A DNA stretch of 64,000 nt from Paralichthys olivaceus. Its lineage: Eukaryota > Chordata > Actinopteri > Pleuronectiformes > Paralichthyidae. The notes beneath the pieces were generated by a model. It was given only the letters and a program-made list of their open reading frames with translations. It was not told where the DNA came from and did not search any database. Where the stretch lies: the NCBI RefSeq assembly GCF_024713975.1, contig NC_091111.1:18821501-18885500 (forward strand), given 5' to 3'. A program made the translations under genes and the position numbers. The stretch's first letter is position 1. Every line of letters starts with the position of its first letter. Of this stretch, positions 24,944 to 35,800 are shown piece by piece.

Positions 24944-27482
24944 TTATTTCAGGAGAAAAATGAGCATCAGAATAATCAGACAAACCACAACAACAAAAAC
25001 CAACAGGATGAGCCAGAACCTGAGATGATTGTTCTCCCGGTCTGAAAGAAAGAAGAAAAACACATCGATGACTCATCAGGTGTAATTCACAAGGTGAACA
25101 ATAATAAAATGACTTATCTTACATACTAGAATATTACAACCAGAGAAATCCTATAATGTAATTGTAGAGATTCCTGACGGACGACATCATGATCGTTGTG
25201 AGCCACATGAACCACCGTGCCGGTGCCCGGCAGCAACGCTGTGCCAGGTAGCAAATCACCGGTGCCAGGATGCAAACTGGACCCATTGCTCGTCGTGACA
25301 TTGAGAAAAAGTTAACTCCCTCATCGTCCACTATTCAGAGACGTCCCCCATCATCCACCCCTGTTTCGGGTTTACATCCTGGCACCGGCTCCACGTGGAG
25401 ATTCCTGGTGGACGAGGTCTCGGTCTTTGCGAGCCACATGAACCACCGTGCCAGTGTCAGGTAGCAAAGCTGTGCCAGGTAGGAAAGCCTCGCCGGTGCC
25501 AGGATGTAAACCCGAAACAGGGGCGGATGATGGGGGACGTCTCTGAATAGTGGACGATGAGGGAGTTAACTTTTTCTCAATGTCACGACGAGCAATGGGT
25601 CCAGTTTGAAACACTAGATGGCGCCCTGAGCCATACTCAACCCATATATAAAGACTCTTTGTGGTAATTGGATATTAAAACCCCCATAAGAACAGTTCTG
25701 TTAATTAGAGAAACACTACAGTCGGTATTAAAAGACACTTTAAAGAAATCTGAAGTTCATAATTCAAGTCACACTTACATCGGGGGATGGACCAGGATTC
25801 CTGCAAGTAAGAAAACGAGAGAAAAACATGAGTGATGATAATCAAACAGCATCGGGAGCAGTCAACAGGAACAGTAATATATCAGTAAATCACCTGTTGA
25901 AGTCCAAGATACTTCCGGAGCTCAAACCGTGCGATATCGTTGTGGTTACACCTCAGCAGACTTCGCTCATGGAACAGACAGCTCACTGTGAGGCGGACGC
26001 GCGGGTCCACCACCCCCAGCCTGTGGTTTTCGGGCGTGACGTAGTCTGGATTATAGGTGTGATACATCACCACCAGGATCGCTGGTTTATCTGCTGTGAG
26101 AACAAAGATAACACAACAACCAACTGAGTCAGACACAAGTGGAAAGTGTGGCTCTCTTTATTCACCTTCTTCTGTATTTTGAATCCAAGCTATAACTACT
26201 TCTTTAAGTTGATATGGCAACGACACTAATCCAGCAGACAGACCAACATTAGCATCGTTTCTGGCCTCCTGATGAACCTAAGTGAAATATGTACTCTCCT
26301 GTTTGCTCTGCTTTGGTCTCCACTGACTCATTTCTCACCAGGAAGGAGTCTGAGGGACGAATCCACTTGGGTTTCAACTCGTGAAGTGATGGGACAGAAG
26401 AGCAGACAGTAGTCACAGTCTTCAGGAGTCTGGACCTTAACGTGTCCAGAGTTTTGAATCATCTGTACAATGTCTTCATGGGTGTTGTTGGTTTTTCCAG
26501 ACAGGACCACAAAGAACTTTTCCCAGGACACTGGAAACGAACCTGAGAAGAAGAACGTGTGTGTCAGCATCATTGAGCTGCATCATGATTTTGTGCAACA
26601 ACACGACCTGAGAGAGACAAAATAAAATCTCATGTATGTATTCTCACACTGAACTGCATCAAAATTCTTTAAATAGATAAACGGACTAAATTCAAAATCT
26701 ACTAAAAAGAGGTGTGGAGTCGGGGTGTCATGTGACATTTGTAATATTATTTATTATATTTTAAATATTTATTTTTGGTTTAATATATCAGAAACACTGA
26801 AACCTAGTCGACCACTCCCCTCTGTCATTTTATATTCCTGCCATACTTTATATTTCTATGAAGAACTGGATATGAAGGATTATTCAGAGATTTGCTGAGA
26901 GACGTTCTAGTTCCTGACTAATAAGATTTATTTTATTTAAAGTCTTTTATCGGTCCCATGACGAGGAAATTCACTTTCACTATTGATTCTCCACAAGCTC
27001 TTTGCTCTTTGCTGCTAAAGGCTCCGGTCACTTCAAGAATCAACACATTTTAAAAAGCAGAAGTGCAGTTTGTTGTTTTTAATACTCGCATGGTTGATAC
27101 ACATAGAAAGACTGACATGTGTCGTCACAGGATACACACATGAACGTGTTTTCTCACCTGGCTGTATCTGAGGCATGTCTCTGAAATACAAACACACACA
27201 TGGAAACTGTCAGTCCACACAAAACAACACAAACTGAACAAAGGTCAAAGAAAACATCACAACACAACAATAAAACATTCACAGAGTCAAACATCAGAAA
27301 CTGCTTCGTCACCGCTGCTCTGCTCGAGCTGTCTGCAGGAGAAAATACCTTCGACAATCTGTAATGAGTCGATGCATGGCGGAGATTCAGCAGCTCACAG
27401 TCTCTGCAGTTATTTCACCTTCATTTAAGAAGCCTACTTACGGTATGGCTTGATAATCTCTCGACGTGGACTCGTTCAACAT
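24944..27482 (-). CDS. Predicted interferon-inducible tail-anchored protein, copy A
   Basis: Family not recognised. Exons on the minus strand: 27482-27442, 27180-27158, 26542-26339, 26093-25894, 25800-25779, 25041-24944; they join in frame to 195 codons. Order: 14-residue start MLNESTSRDYQAIP, DMPQIQPG, then a domain of alternating hydrophobic strands and helices (KFFVVLSGKTNNTHEDIV, DYCLLFCPITSRVETQVD, KPAILVVMYHTYNPDYVTP, VRLTVSCLFHE, CNHNDIARFELRKYL), a short ESWSIPR link and a C-terminal membrane segment of about 23 residues ending Lys-stop. The lack of a signal peptide and the C-terminal anchor imply a cytosol-facing protein on an internal membrane. An ISRE lies 55 bp upstream. Strand order resembles a Rossmann/TIR-like fold, which is inference only. 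All splice sites are intact, so this copy should be functional. Confidence 0.8.
25134..25330 (-). pseudogene. Copy A remnant of alternative terminal exon
   Basis: In copies B and C an alternative last exon starts with a good acceptor (CCCTCAG|ACATG). Here the homologous reading frame (CILAPVICYLAQRCC..., ending NLYNYIIGFLWL-stop) persists, but its 5' part and acceptor have been replaced by the arm of a local hairpin (25274-25389), so normal use in copy A is unlikely. Confidence 0.5.
25274..25607. repeat. Local hairpin: 116-bp inverted repeat with about 102-bp spacer
   Basis: Arms 25274-25389 and 25492-25607 are reverse complements with one visible mismatch (AAACTGGACCCATTGCTCG ... CGAGCAATGGGTCCAGTTT at the outer ends). 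It lies in the intron before the last exon of copy A and consists of that intron's own sequence duplicated in inverse orientation. Confidence 0.9.
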
Positions 27483-27537
27483 CTCTGCCCCACTCTGCTG
27501 CAGAAGAAAGAAAACTCCGTCACAAACTCACTGAAGC

Positions 27538-27549
27538 ACTTTCACTTTC
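27538..27549 (-). promoter_or_regulatory. ISRE / IRF element of copy A
   Basis: Minus strand reads GAAAGTGAAAGT, fitting the IRF-binding pattern GAAANNGAAANN, 55 bp before the copy A start codon. The following leader (GCTTCAGTGAGTTTGTGACG) is the same in copies B and C. Confidence 0.8.
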
Positions 27550-27592
27550 TCATCCCACCACAACAAACTGCTTGTTATCTAATCTCACTTTG

Positions 27593-27607
27593 CCCCCCCC
27601 CCCCCCC
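27593..27607. repeat. Poly-C tract (15 bp)
   Basis: Run of C between the copy A promoter and the orphan promoter fragment to its right. Further C runs mark other rearranged junctions at 27998-28040 and 36982-36988. Confidence 0.95.
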
Positions 27608-27613
27608 TCCCCT

Positions 27614-27990
27614 GTGGTGGGAATGAAAGTGAAAGTGCTTCAGTGAGTTTGTTCTTTCTTCTGCAGCAGAGTGGGGCAGACACGTCTCTTGGAATTCAAC
27701 AGGTGATTTACTGATATATTACTGTTCCTGTTGACTGCTGTTTGATTATCATCCTCCGATCTCAGTGTGACATGAATAATCAACTTCAGATTTCTTTAAA
27801 GTGTCTTTTAATACCGACTGTAGTGTTTCTCTAATTAACAGAACTGTTCTTATGGGAGTTTTAATATCAGATTACCACAAAGAGTCTTTATATATGGGTT
27901 GAGTATGGCTCAGGGCGCCATCTAGTGTTTCAAACTGGACCCATTGCTCGTCGTGACATTGAGAAAAAGTTAACTCCCACATCGTCCACT
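27614..27990 (+). pseudogene. Orphan promoter and fused fragment of the interferon-type gene (copy E)
   Basis: Plus-strand fragment starting with the gene's own ISRE and leader, but where the start codon should be (GGGGCAGAC then ACG) it jumps to the last bases of exon 4 (TTCAACAG) and the following intron. Exons 1-3 and most of exon 4 are missing, exon 5 is lost, and its donor remnant reads CCGATCTCAGT instead of CCGATGTAAGT. It ends in the shared intron sequence before the 43-bp C run. No protein is expected, but the promoter could still fire. Confidence 0.75.
27625..27636 (+). promoter_or_regulatory. ISRE / IRF element of orphan fragment E
   Basis: GAAAGTGAAAGT on the plus strand, 75 bp from the oppositely oriented copy A element, making a divergent pair of interferon-response elements at the palindrome centre. 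Confidence 0.75.
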
Positions 27991-27996
27991 ATTAAC

Positions 27997-27997
<1 letters not shown>

Positions 27998-28040
<43 letters not shown>
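27998..28040. repeat. Poly-C tract (43 bp) at palindrome centre
   Basis: An uninterrupted run of 43 C directly upstream of the copy B promoter. It marks the junction between the orphan fragment and copy B. Confidence 0.95.
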
Positions 28041-28041
<1 letters not shown>

Positions 28042-28059
28042 TGCTCTGTGTTGGGAAGT

Positions 28060-28071
28060 GAAAGTGAAAGT
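28060..28071 (+). promoter_or_regulatory. ISRE / IRF element of copy B
   Basis: GAAAGTGAAAGT, preceded by a partial third unit (GAAGT), 55 bp before the copy B start codon at 28127. Confidence 0.8.
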
Positions 28072-28126
28072 GCTTCAGTGAGTTTGTGACGGAGTTTTCT
28101 TTCTTCTGCAGCAGAGTGGGACAGAC

Positions 28127-30497
28127 ATGTTGAACGAGTCCACGTCGAGAGATTATCAAGCCATATCGTAAGTAGGCTTCTTAAATGAAGGTGAAATAAC
28201 TCCAGAGACTGTGAGCTGCTGAAGCTCCGCCATGCATCGACTCATTACAGATTATCGAAGGTATTTTCTCCTGCAGACAGCTCGAGCAGAGCAGCGGTGA
28301 CGAAGCAGTTTCTGATGTTTGACTCTGTGAATGTTTTATTGTTGTGTTGTGATGTTTTCTTTGACCTTTGTTCAGTTTGTGTTGGTTTGTGTGGACTGAC
28401 AGTTTCCATGTGTGTGTTTGTATTTCAGAGACATGCCTCAGATACAGCCAGGTGAGAAAACACGTTCATGTGTGTATCCTGTGACGACACATGTCAGTCT
28501 TTCTATGTGTATCAACCATGCGAGTATTAAAAACAACAAACTGCACTTCTGCTTTTTAAAATGTGTTGATTCTTGAAGTGACCGGAGCCTTTAGCAGCAA
28601 AGAGCAAAGAGCTTGTGGAGAATCAATAGTGAAAGTGAATTTCCTCGTCATGGGACCGATAAAAGACATAAATAAAATAAATCTTATTAGTCAGAAACTA
28701 GAACGTCTCTCAGCAAATCTCTGAATAATCCTTCATATCCAGTTCTTCGTAGAAATATAAAGTATGGCAGGAATATAAAATGACAGAGGGGAGTGGTCGA
28801 CTAGGTTTCAGTGTTTCTGATATATTAAACCAAAAATAAATATTTCAAATATAATAAATAATATTACAAATGTCATATGACACCCCGACTCCACACCTCT
28901 TTTTAGTAGATTTTGAATTTAGTCCGTTTATCTATTTAAAGAATTTTGATGCAGTTCAGTGTGAGAATACATACATGAGATTTTATTTTGTATCTCTCAG
29001 GTCGTGTTGTTGCACAAAATCATGATGCAGCTCAATGATGCTGACACACACGTTCTTCTTCTCATGTTCGGTTCCAGTGTCCAAGTTCCTTGTGGTCCTG
29101 TCTGGAAAAACCAACAACACCCATGAAGACATTGTACAGATGATTCAAAACTCTGGACACGTTAAGGTCCAGACTCCTGAAGACTGTGACTACTGTCTGC
29201 TCTTCTGTCCCATCACTTCACGAGTTGAAACCCAAGTGGATTCGTCCCTCAGACTCCTTACTGGTGAGAAATGAGTCGGTGGAGACCAAAGCAGAGCAAA
29301 CAGGAGAGTACATATTTCACTTAGGTTCATCAGGAGGCCAGAAACGATGCTAATGTTGGTCTGTCTGCTGGATTAGTGTCGTTGCCATATCAACTTAAAG
29401 AAGTAGTTATAGCTTGGATTCAAAATACAGAAGAAGGTGAATAAAGAGAGCCACACTTTCCACTTGTGTCTGACTCAGTTGGTTGTTGTGTTATCTTTGT
29501 TCTCACAGCAGAAAAACCAGCGATCCTGGTGGTGATGTATCACACCTTTAATCCAGACTACGTCACGCCCGAAAACCACAGGCTGGGGGTGGTGGACCCG
29601 CGCGTCCGCCTCACAGTGAGCTATCTGTTCCATGAGCAAAGACTGCTGAGGTGTAACCACAACGATATCGCACGGTTTGAGCTCCGGAAGTATCTTGGAC
29701 TTCCACAGGTGATTTACTGATATATTACTGTTCCTGTTGACTGCTCCCGATGCTGTTTGATTATCATCACTCATGTCTTTCTCTCGTTTTCTTACTTGCA
29801 GGAATCCTGGTCCATCCCCCGATGTAAGTGTGACTTGAATTATGAACTTCAGATTTCTTTAAAGTGTCTTTTAATACCGACTGTAGTGTTTCTCAAATTA
29901 ACAGAATTTTAGAAGATGTTTTTAAGCAACTAGATTATATGACTGTTCTTATGGGAGTTTTAATATCCAATTACCACAAAGAGTCTTTATATATGGGTTG
30001 AGTATGGCTCAGGGCGCCATCTAGTGTTTCAAACTGGACCCATCGCTCGTCGTGACATTGAGAAAAAGTTAACTCCCTCATCGTCCACTATTCAGAGACG
30101 TCCCCCATCTTCTCCTGTCCCTCAGACATGAGGCCCCTGTTTTGGGTTTGCATCCTGGCACCGGTGATTTGCTACCTGGCACAGCGTTGCTACCTGGCAC
30201 AGCGTTGCTGCCGGGCACTGGCACGGTGGTTCATGTGGCCCGCAACGATCATGATGTCGTCCGTCAGGAATCTCTACAATTACATTATAGGATTTCACTG
30301 GTTGTAATATTCTAGTATGTAAGATAAGTCATTTTATTATTGTTCACCTTGTGAATTACACCTGATGAGTCATCGATGTGTTTTTCTTCTTTCTTTCAGA
30401 CCGGGAGAACAATCCCCTCAAGTTCTGGCTCATCCTGTTGGTTTTTGTTGTTGTGGTTTGTCTGATTATTCTGATGCTCATTTTGCTCCTGAAATAA
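28127..30497 (+). CDS. Predicted interferon-inducible tail-anchored protein, copy B
   Basis: Same family as copies A and C. Exons: 28127-28167, 28429-28451, 29078-29263, 29509-29708, 29802-29823, 30400-30497, joining in frame to 189 codons. The exon 3 acceptor used by A and C (TCTCAG|GT) is mutated to TCTCATGT here; the next AG, 12 bp downstream (TTCCAG|TGTCC), keeps phase, and a further 6-bp in-frame deletion removes two more residues, so the protein is six residues shorter just before the first strand (SKFLVVLSGKT). The C-terminal anchor (FWLILLVFVVVVCLIILM then LILLLK) is intact. It is the right-arm copy of the palindrome, transcribed away from copy A. Confidence 0.75.
30126..30307 (+). 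CDS. Alternative terminal exon of copy B
   Basis: After exon 5 (ending T|GTAAGT) an acceptor CCCTCAG|ACATG at 30126 continues the frame as Y-MRPLFWVCILAPVICYLAQR and so on to a stop at 30305-30307. The peptide is hydrophobic with short repeats (CYLAQRCYLAQRCC) and would replace the usual tail anchor. The same frame is kept in copy C. Use is predicted, not shown. Confidence 0.4.
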
Positions 30498-31153
30498 CAT
30501 GATGGAGGACAGTGAACGTGAGAAAACAGAAAGCAAATGAAGGAAACTTAAATCTAATTAAATCACATTATCAACATTACATATTCCTAAAATCAGAAAG
30601 TGCCAATGTATGTGTAACTAATATTGAAGGATTCTGGGCTGAAGAGTTTTACTCTACCTTTGTTTAGATAAGCGCTTTACAAATACAGTAATTATATCAA
30701 AGCTATCATATCTGGGAAAGAGGTGGTGGCTGATGGGAAGTCAAAAGTGAAAGTGACTATAAGATGAAAAGTGAGCAGCTTAAAAATATTAGCTTCAAAT
30801 CAAGTTGACAGACAAAGAGGGATAGAAATGAAACACTAACACATCGAGATAAACGTAAAAAGTAATTTCAATGTGCAGTTGTCATATAGTTGTAACACAG
30901 ATGTTAAGATTGACTTTTTAATTTCAGAGTCACTTGATGTCAGCAGTAGTTTATGCTTTTGAGAAATGTTTTTCTGTCGTGTTTGAATTTGTCTTGACTA
31001 GAATCTTATGTGTTTCCAATGAAGACTCACGTTTCTATCGAATAATGACTTTTGCTGCTCAACACTGCTTAAAATATTTAGATCACGTTCATGTTATCAT
31101 CATGTTGTCTTAGCTTGTCTCTGTAAACTTAGAGTTCCATTTGAAAGTGAATC

Positions 31154-31159
31154 AATAAA
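31154..31159 (+). terminator. Polyadenylation signal of copy B
   Basis: AATAAA followed by GCCTCGTAAAAC, at the same place in copy C (40105) and inverted in copy A (24284). Confidence 0.6.
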
Positions 31160-31837
31160 AGCCTCGTAAAACTTTCCTGTTTCCTCTGTTTCAGTGTTGT
31201 TGAAGTGAATTTACAGAAAAGTGAAGAAAAGTGGCAGCACCGACACCAGAAGGTTTCTGACGACAAACTGGGAGGATTGAAGTCGTGACAGAAAGTCAGC
31301 TGTAGATTAACAGGTTACATTTATACAACGTGCACGATGTCTCTCTAAAAGTTGGTTTTCATCAGAAGGTTCAGGATGAACAGACGTCATGTATTCTGAT
31401 GACTCTCTAATTATCTGCTCACGTAGATAAAGATTCCATATTTGAATATTTAGTAGAGCTCATACTTCTGCCACTCAATTTAATTTGTTATTTTACTCCA
31501 GTAACGTTTTGAAAAACATTATACAGATTTTATCTTTGACATATTTTGATCACTTTACCTCTAAAATTCCGCTCTTTGAATTTTTTGCTAAACTTGTTTT
31601 ACATTGTGCCTTTTGATTTTACACCACCTTGAATTTACCCTCCAACCACCAAATTCTCATGACTTCTGTTTTTTGTAGTCAAAGTAAAGTTTGTCCACTT
31701 TTTTGAATAAACTTCAAGAGTTCCCAAAGAATCAGACGGACGAGCTGAATCCTGAAGTGGTTAACATCAGTGACGGTTTATTTTTGAGACAGCGACACAA
31801 AGTGTGTGTTCTTTTTCTTTTTCTTTTAGCTCGATAG

Positions 31838-31859
31838 ATAAACAGATAGACAGACAGAC

Positions 31860-31909
<50 letters not shown>

Positions 31910-31927
31910 ACAGATAGACAGACAGAC

Positions 31928-31981
<54 letters not shown>

Positions 31982-32187
31982 ACAGATAGACAGACAGATA
32001 GATAAACAGATAGATAGATAGATAGATAGATGGATAGACAGATAGATAGATAGACAGACAGATAGAAAGACAGGTAGATAGATAGATAGATAAACAGATA
32101 GATAAACCGATAGACAGACAGATAGATAGATAGACAGATAGATAGATAGACAGGTAGATAGATAGATAGATAAACAGATAGATAAAC

Positions 32188-32267
<80 letters not shown>

Positions 32268-32387
32268 GGATAGACAGATAGATAGATAGACAGACAGATA
32301 TATAGATATATAGATAGATAGATAGATAGATAGATAGACAGACAGATAGAAAGACAGGTAGATAGACAGACAGACAGACAGACAAAT
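31838..32387. repeat. (GATA)n/(GACA)n complex microsatellite, right arm
   Basis: Long tetranucleotide array with GATAAACA, GACA and GAAA interruptions, arranged in repeated blocks of about 60-140 bp. Long Tyr-Leu-Ser frames on the minus strand are simple-repeat artefacts. Confidence 0.97.
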
Positions 32388-32530
32388 CAAATCAAATCAA
32401 ATCAAATCAAATCAAATCAAATCAAATCAAAGTTTATTGTCACATGCACCAAATAACTTAGCGTCATCAGAGCAGTGAAATTCTTGTGACCTGGCAGGCA
32501 ACATCTACGCAGTAGACGGGAAATACAAGA
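32388..32530. mobile_element. Dispersed repeat with (AAATC)n tail inserted in the microsatellite
   Basis: About ten AAATC units run into AAAGTTTATTGTCACATGC and CAGTGAAATTCTTGTGACC, typical of the tail of a fish retroelement or SINE. It is absent from the left arm, so it may have inserted after the inverted duplication. Family not identified. Confidence 0.5.
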
Positions 32531-32636
32531 TAAAATAAAAAATAAAAAAAATAAAAAATAATAACATATGACATATAACATAGTAACATATAACATTTAA
32601 CATAACATTTACCATATCGGACAGACGGACAGATAG

Positions 32637-32646
32637 ACAGATAGAC

Positions 32647-32718
<72 letters not shown>

Positions 32719-32720
32719 TG
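32637..32720. repeat. (GATA)n microsatellite, second block
   Basis: Continuation of the right-arm GATA array after the inserted element; corresponds to the inner end of the left-arm CTAT array at 23837. Confidence 0.95.
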
Positions 32721-32852
32721 GGTCCTGTTTCTTATTTTTCACTGTTCCTCTCGACAGGGTGAGGTGACGGGTGTTCAGCTGCAACATGACACTTCACCGC
32801 TAGATGTCACTGGATCCCGCACACTGAACCTTTAAAGGCCTTATTTCCCACA

Positions 32853-35800
32853 GGTCCTGAAGGCAGCAGCAGATGCAGGAGGAGGGCGTTCCTCTGAAGA
32901 GAAGCGGATCTCACATCTGGACCGGTTCCGATCCTCACACCGACCCGCTCCGGATCATTTCCCTCTTGGACCGGGCCTGTGCTGGGTGTCTGACCCGCCT
33001 GCTGCTCACCAGAGCCGGGGACGGGAGGCCGCGGGAGGCCGGGGGGGCTCAGGCTGAGGACATGGAGGCTGTGACCGAGCTGTAGGACGGAGCCTCGCTG
33101 TTCCTCCTCCGGTAAGAAACAATGGACGGCGGCGGCGGCTCGTGTGAAACAGTCCCTGGATGTTCCGGAGAATAAACCTCCGGAGGATGAACGTGTGGCT
33201 CCGCTGCAGATTCACATCCACTCGAGTTTCTCTTCGTCTGAAGACAAACCTCGTTTTAACCACGCAGCCTGGAATGATGCGTTCACGTGCTCCTGCCTCA
33301 GTGTGCAGCGGGGGATCATTGAACCATAACAACAGCTGCAGTCAGATAAAGCCAATGATACACACATGTAATGTGAAGTCAGGTGTAAAGCATTTAACTG
33401 CAGCATTTATTTCTGTCCGTGCATTTCATCGCTAAACTACTCCACTGTATTTATTCTGTTTCTATTCCAGGTTTTTATAATTTCTACTTTGGGTTTCCAT
33501 TCTCCTTATGTTTATAATGCATGGTTACTTATGAGAATAATAATAATACTGTGTGACTAATAGATCATGAAAATAACAGGATGGTCAAATGAAGTCAGAA
33601 TCCTCGTAGTTTGGATTCTCTGCCCAAATAATAACTATAAGAATAAAGACATATAATAATAAGATGGTGAACATGGAAATGAAACAAGACAAAACAAATA
33701 TGGCTGTGGGAAAGTTATGACTATTATACATTTTTGTTTTTACATACAAACCGATTCAGCCAGGAGCAAGTGGAGGCGTCATTTGACAACAGTTTTAACT
33801 TGTGTAATGATGATGATGCTTTAATGTCAGAACACATCTGAAATTAGTTTTGCGTCGTATAGCAGCTGGGTTTACAACATCATGGGCAACAATAGACAGG
33901 AAGCAAAATACATCCATTTAACATTACGTCAAATTAAAAGACGTTAACACAAAAGACAAGATGACGCTCAAGAGCTTCTACATAGATTTGGTCTGGTTCC
34001 ACTTTTCATTTTATGATTGACTGGCTGTGTAAAACAACAGTGGATCCTCTGACATAACTGGAACTTTATCAAGATCATATAGAAACCAGAATTATTGATC
34101 GAGACCTGCATCACAGCTCAGCTTTTAAGATGAGGTCAAATCGTCCTTGATGAGTATTTCACAGTAAAATGAAGTGATGTGTATGTTTATGATGTTTTCT
34201 GTCTTGTTTGGTGATTTTCTTCCGGGTGTCGGCTCTTAGAATGGACCCTGCCCATGTCGGAGGGGATATGTCACCTCTGTATGTGCCAAGAAAAAGAAAG
34301 TCAGCCCAGTCACACCTTAAAAGTGGATCTCTATGTCCAGGTACACACACACACAAAAAAAGACAAGTTCCAATCATCACAATCAGTGTCAACGTGACGG
34401 TGCAACATCACGATTGAACTAGTTTCAGTTTTTCATTGTTTCGGGTTTGAATCTGACTCTCTCCTACAGTTGTTCAGCGAATGCCAGAACGAGACTGTGA
34501 ATCAAATGCAGTTGGATGCACTAAGGTGAGAGTGAATGGATTATACACTACATCCTGCTGGTTTTGCATTTGTGGGGTCGTACCAGTAAATGTTGTGTAT
34601 AAAGACGTGTTTCCTTGTTCTGATTCACACAATCTGTCGACTTCATGCACAGCGTCGCATCTTCACAGTTCTGTACTTGAATGTTTCAGAATGACGAGTC
34701 TCAAGCCCACGGCTCTCTGAAGATGAAACGGACGTACGGTAGAAAAAGGTACGAGAGCGATCAGACATGTGATAGTTCAAGAAGTGACTTGTTTTTGTTG
34801 ATATTAGAATGAATTTAGGGTAAGAACATTTGTTTGAACTTTGAACTTGAACTTATAGCTCGATGATGATGATGATGATGATGAAGAACAGCCAGCGGCA
34901 GTCTAAGCACACGTATAAACTTTTGAACGTCTCCACCATCAGTATTTTCTGACGAGTATAATATTTCTTTTAATATCAGGTACGAGGACCTCCAGAGTGT
35001 TTCCATGGGAACAGTAGATTACCCAACCCCCAGCTGCTCAGTGATGTCATCAGTTGACCTGGCCAATGGGGTGGGCCCCAGCTCCACCCCGGCTAATGTC
35101 AGTGTTTGAATTTATTGTGTAAATCATTTAATATCTGTTCCGCAACCTTCAGGGAACAAACACTCTAAATCTACCACGTTTACACTGGATTGACAACTCG
35201 GCAGCGTAATGAGACATTTAATCCTTGATGCCAGATTTTAATGACTGATTACAAACCACAGAAGAAGAAGCACAAACGAGGCTCTGGGAAAAAAAAAAAA
35301 AAAATCTGATGTGAATGTTTCAGGTTCAGAAACCAGCGGTGAAGCCTCGACGGCTCCGTCCAGTGAGGATCACAAACCTCCAGCTGTCTCCTCTAAGAAG
35401 GAGCCTCCTACCTACGCTCCGGGTGAGAGACACTGAGACACAACATCTCTTCTTTCTATCCTGGACTCTTTTTTTTTCTTGTCACAAATCATTTTCTTGC
35501 TTTAACTTGTTTTTAGTCGATTGTTTTTTATTTTGTGGTTTAATTGAAATCGTCATTGAACGATATTAATGTGACATGAGTTTCAGTTGATGTGCACAGT
35601 CGTTTCAAAACCTGTACGTTTACTGGAGTAAAGAGGTTGAGTCAGTACTTCTACTTTTACTTGTGTGTACTTTTGCCACCTCTTGTCTGAACGGGGCCTC
35701 AATCTTTCCTTTACCACCTCACTCCACCTCTAACTAAATTAACCCGCTAACGTGCACTAACACCACTTCTTCCTCCAGAATGTCTCCACAGAGTAAAATA

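Larger units (their letters stand above)
19556..27560. repeat. Left arm of 8-kb inverted duplication
   Basis: Read as reverse complement, this segment matches 28050-36088 with few visible differences, including introns and intergenic DNA: promoter and six exons of the small interferon-type gene, the microsatellite, znf512 exon 1 and its first coding exons. The left arm contains the complete znf512; it lacks about 0.47 kb present in the right arm (right 31288-31757), closing at about 24156. Borders read by eye. Confidence 0.9.

Noticed and set aside
29035-29077. Start codons just before exon 3 of the interferon-type genes (MMLTHTFFF...)
   Set aside because: This stretch is the pyrimidine-rich intron end; the AG acceptor and phase match a spliced start at exon 1 behind the ISRE.
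31732-32390. Over 200-residue Tyr-Leu-Ser reading frames on the minus strand
   Set aside because: Direct translation of the GATA/GACA microsatellite.
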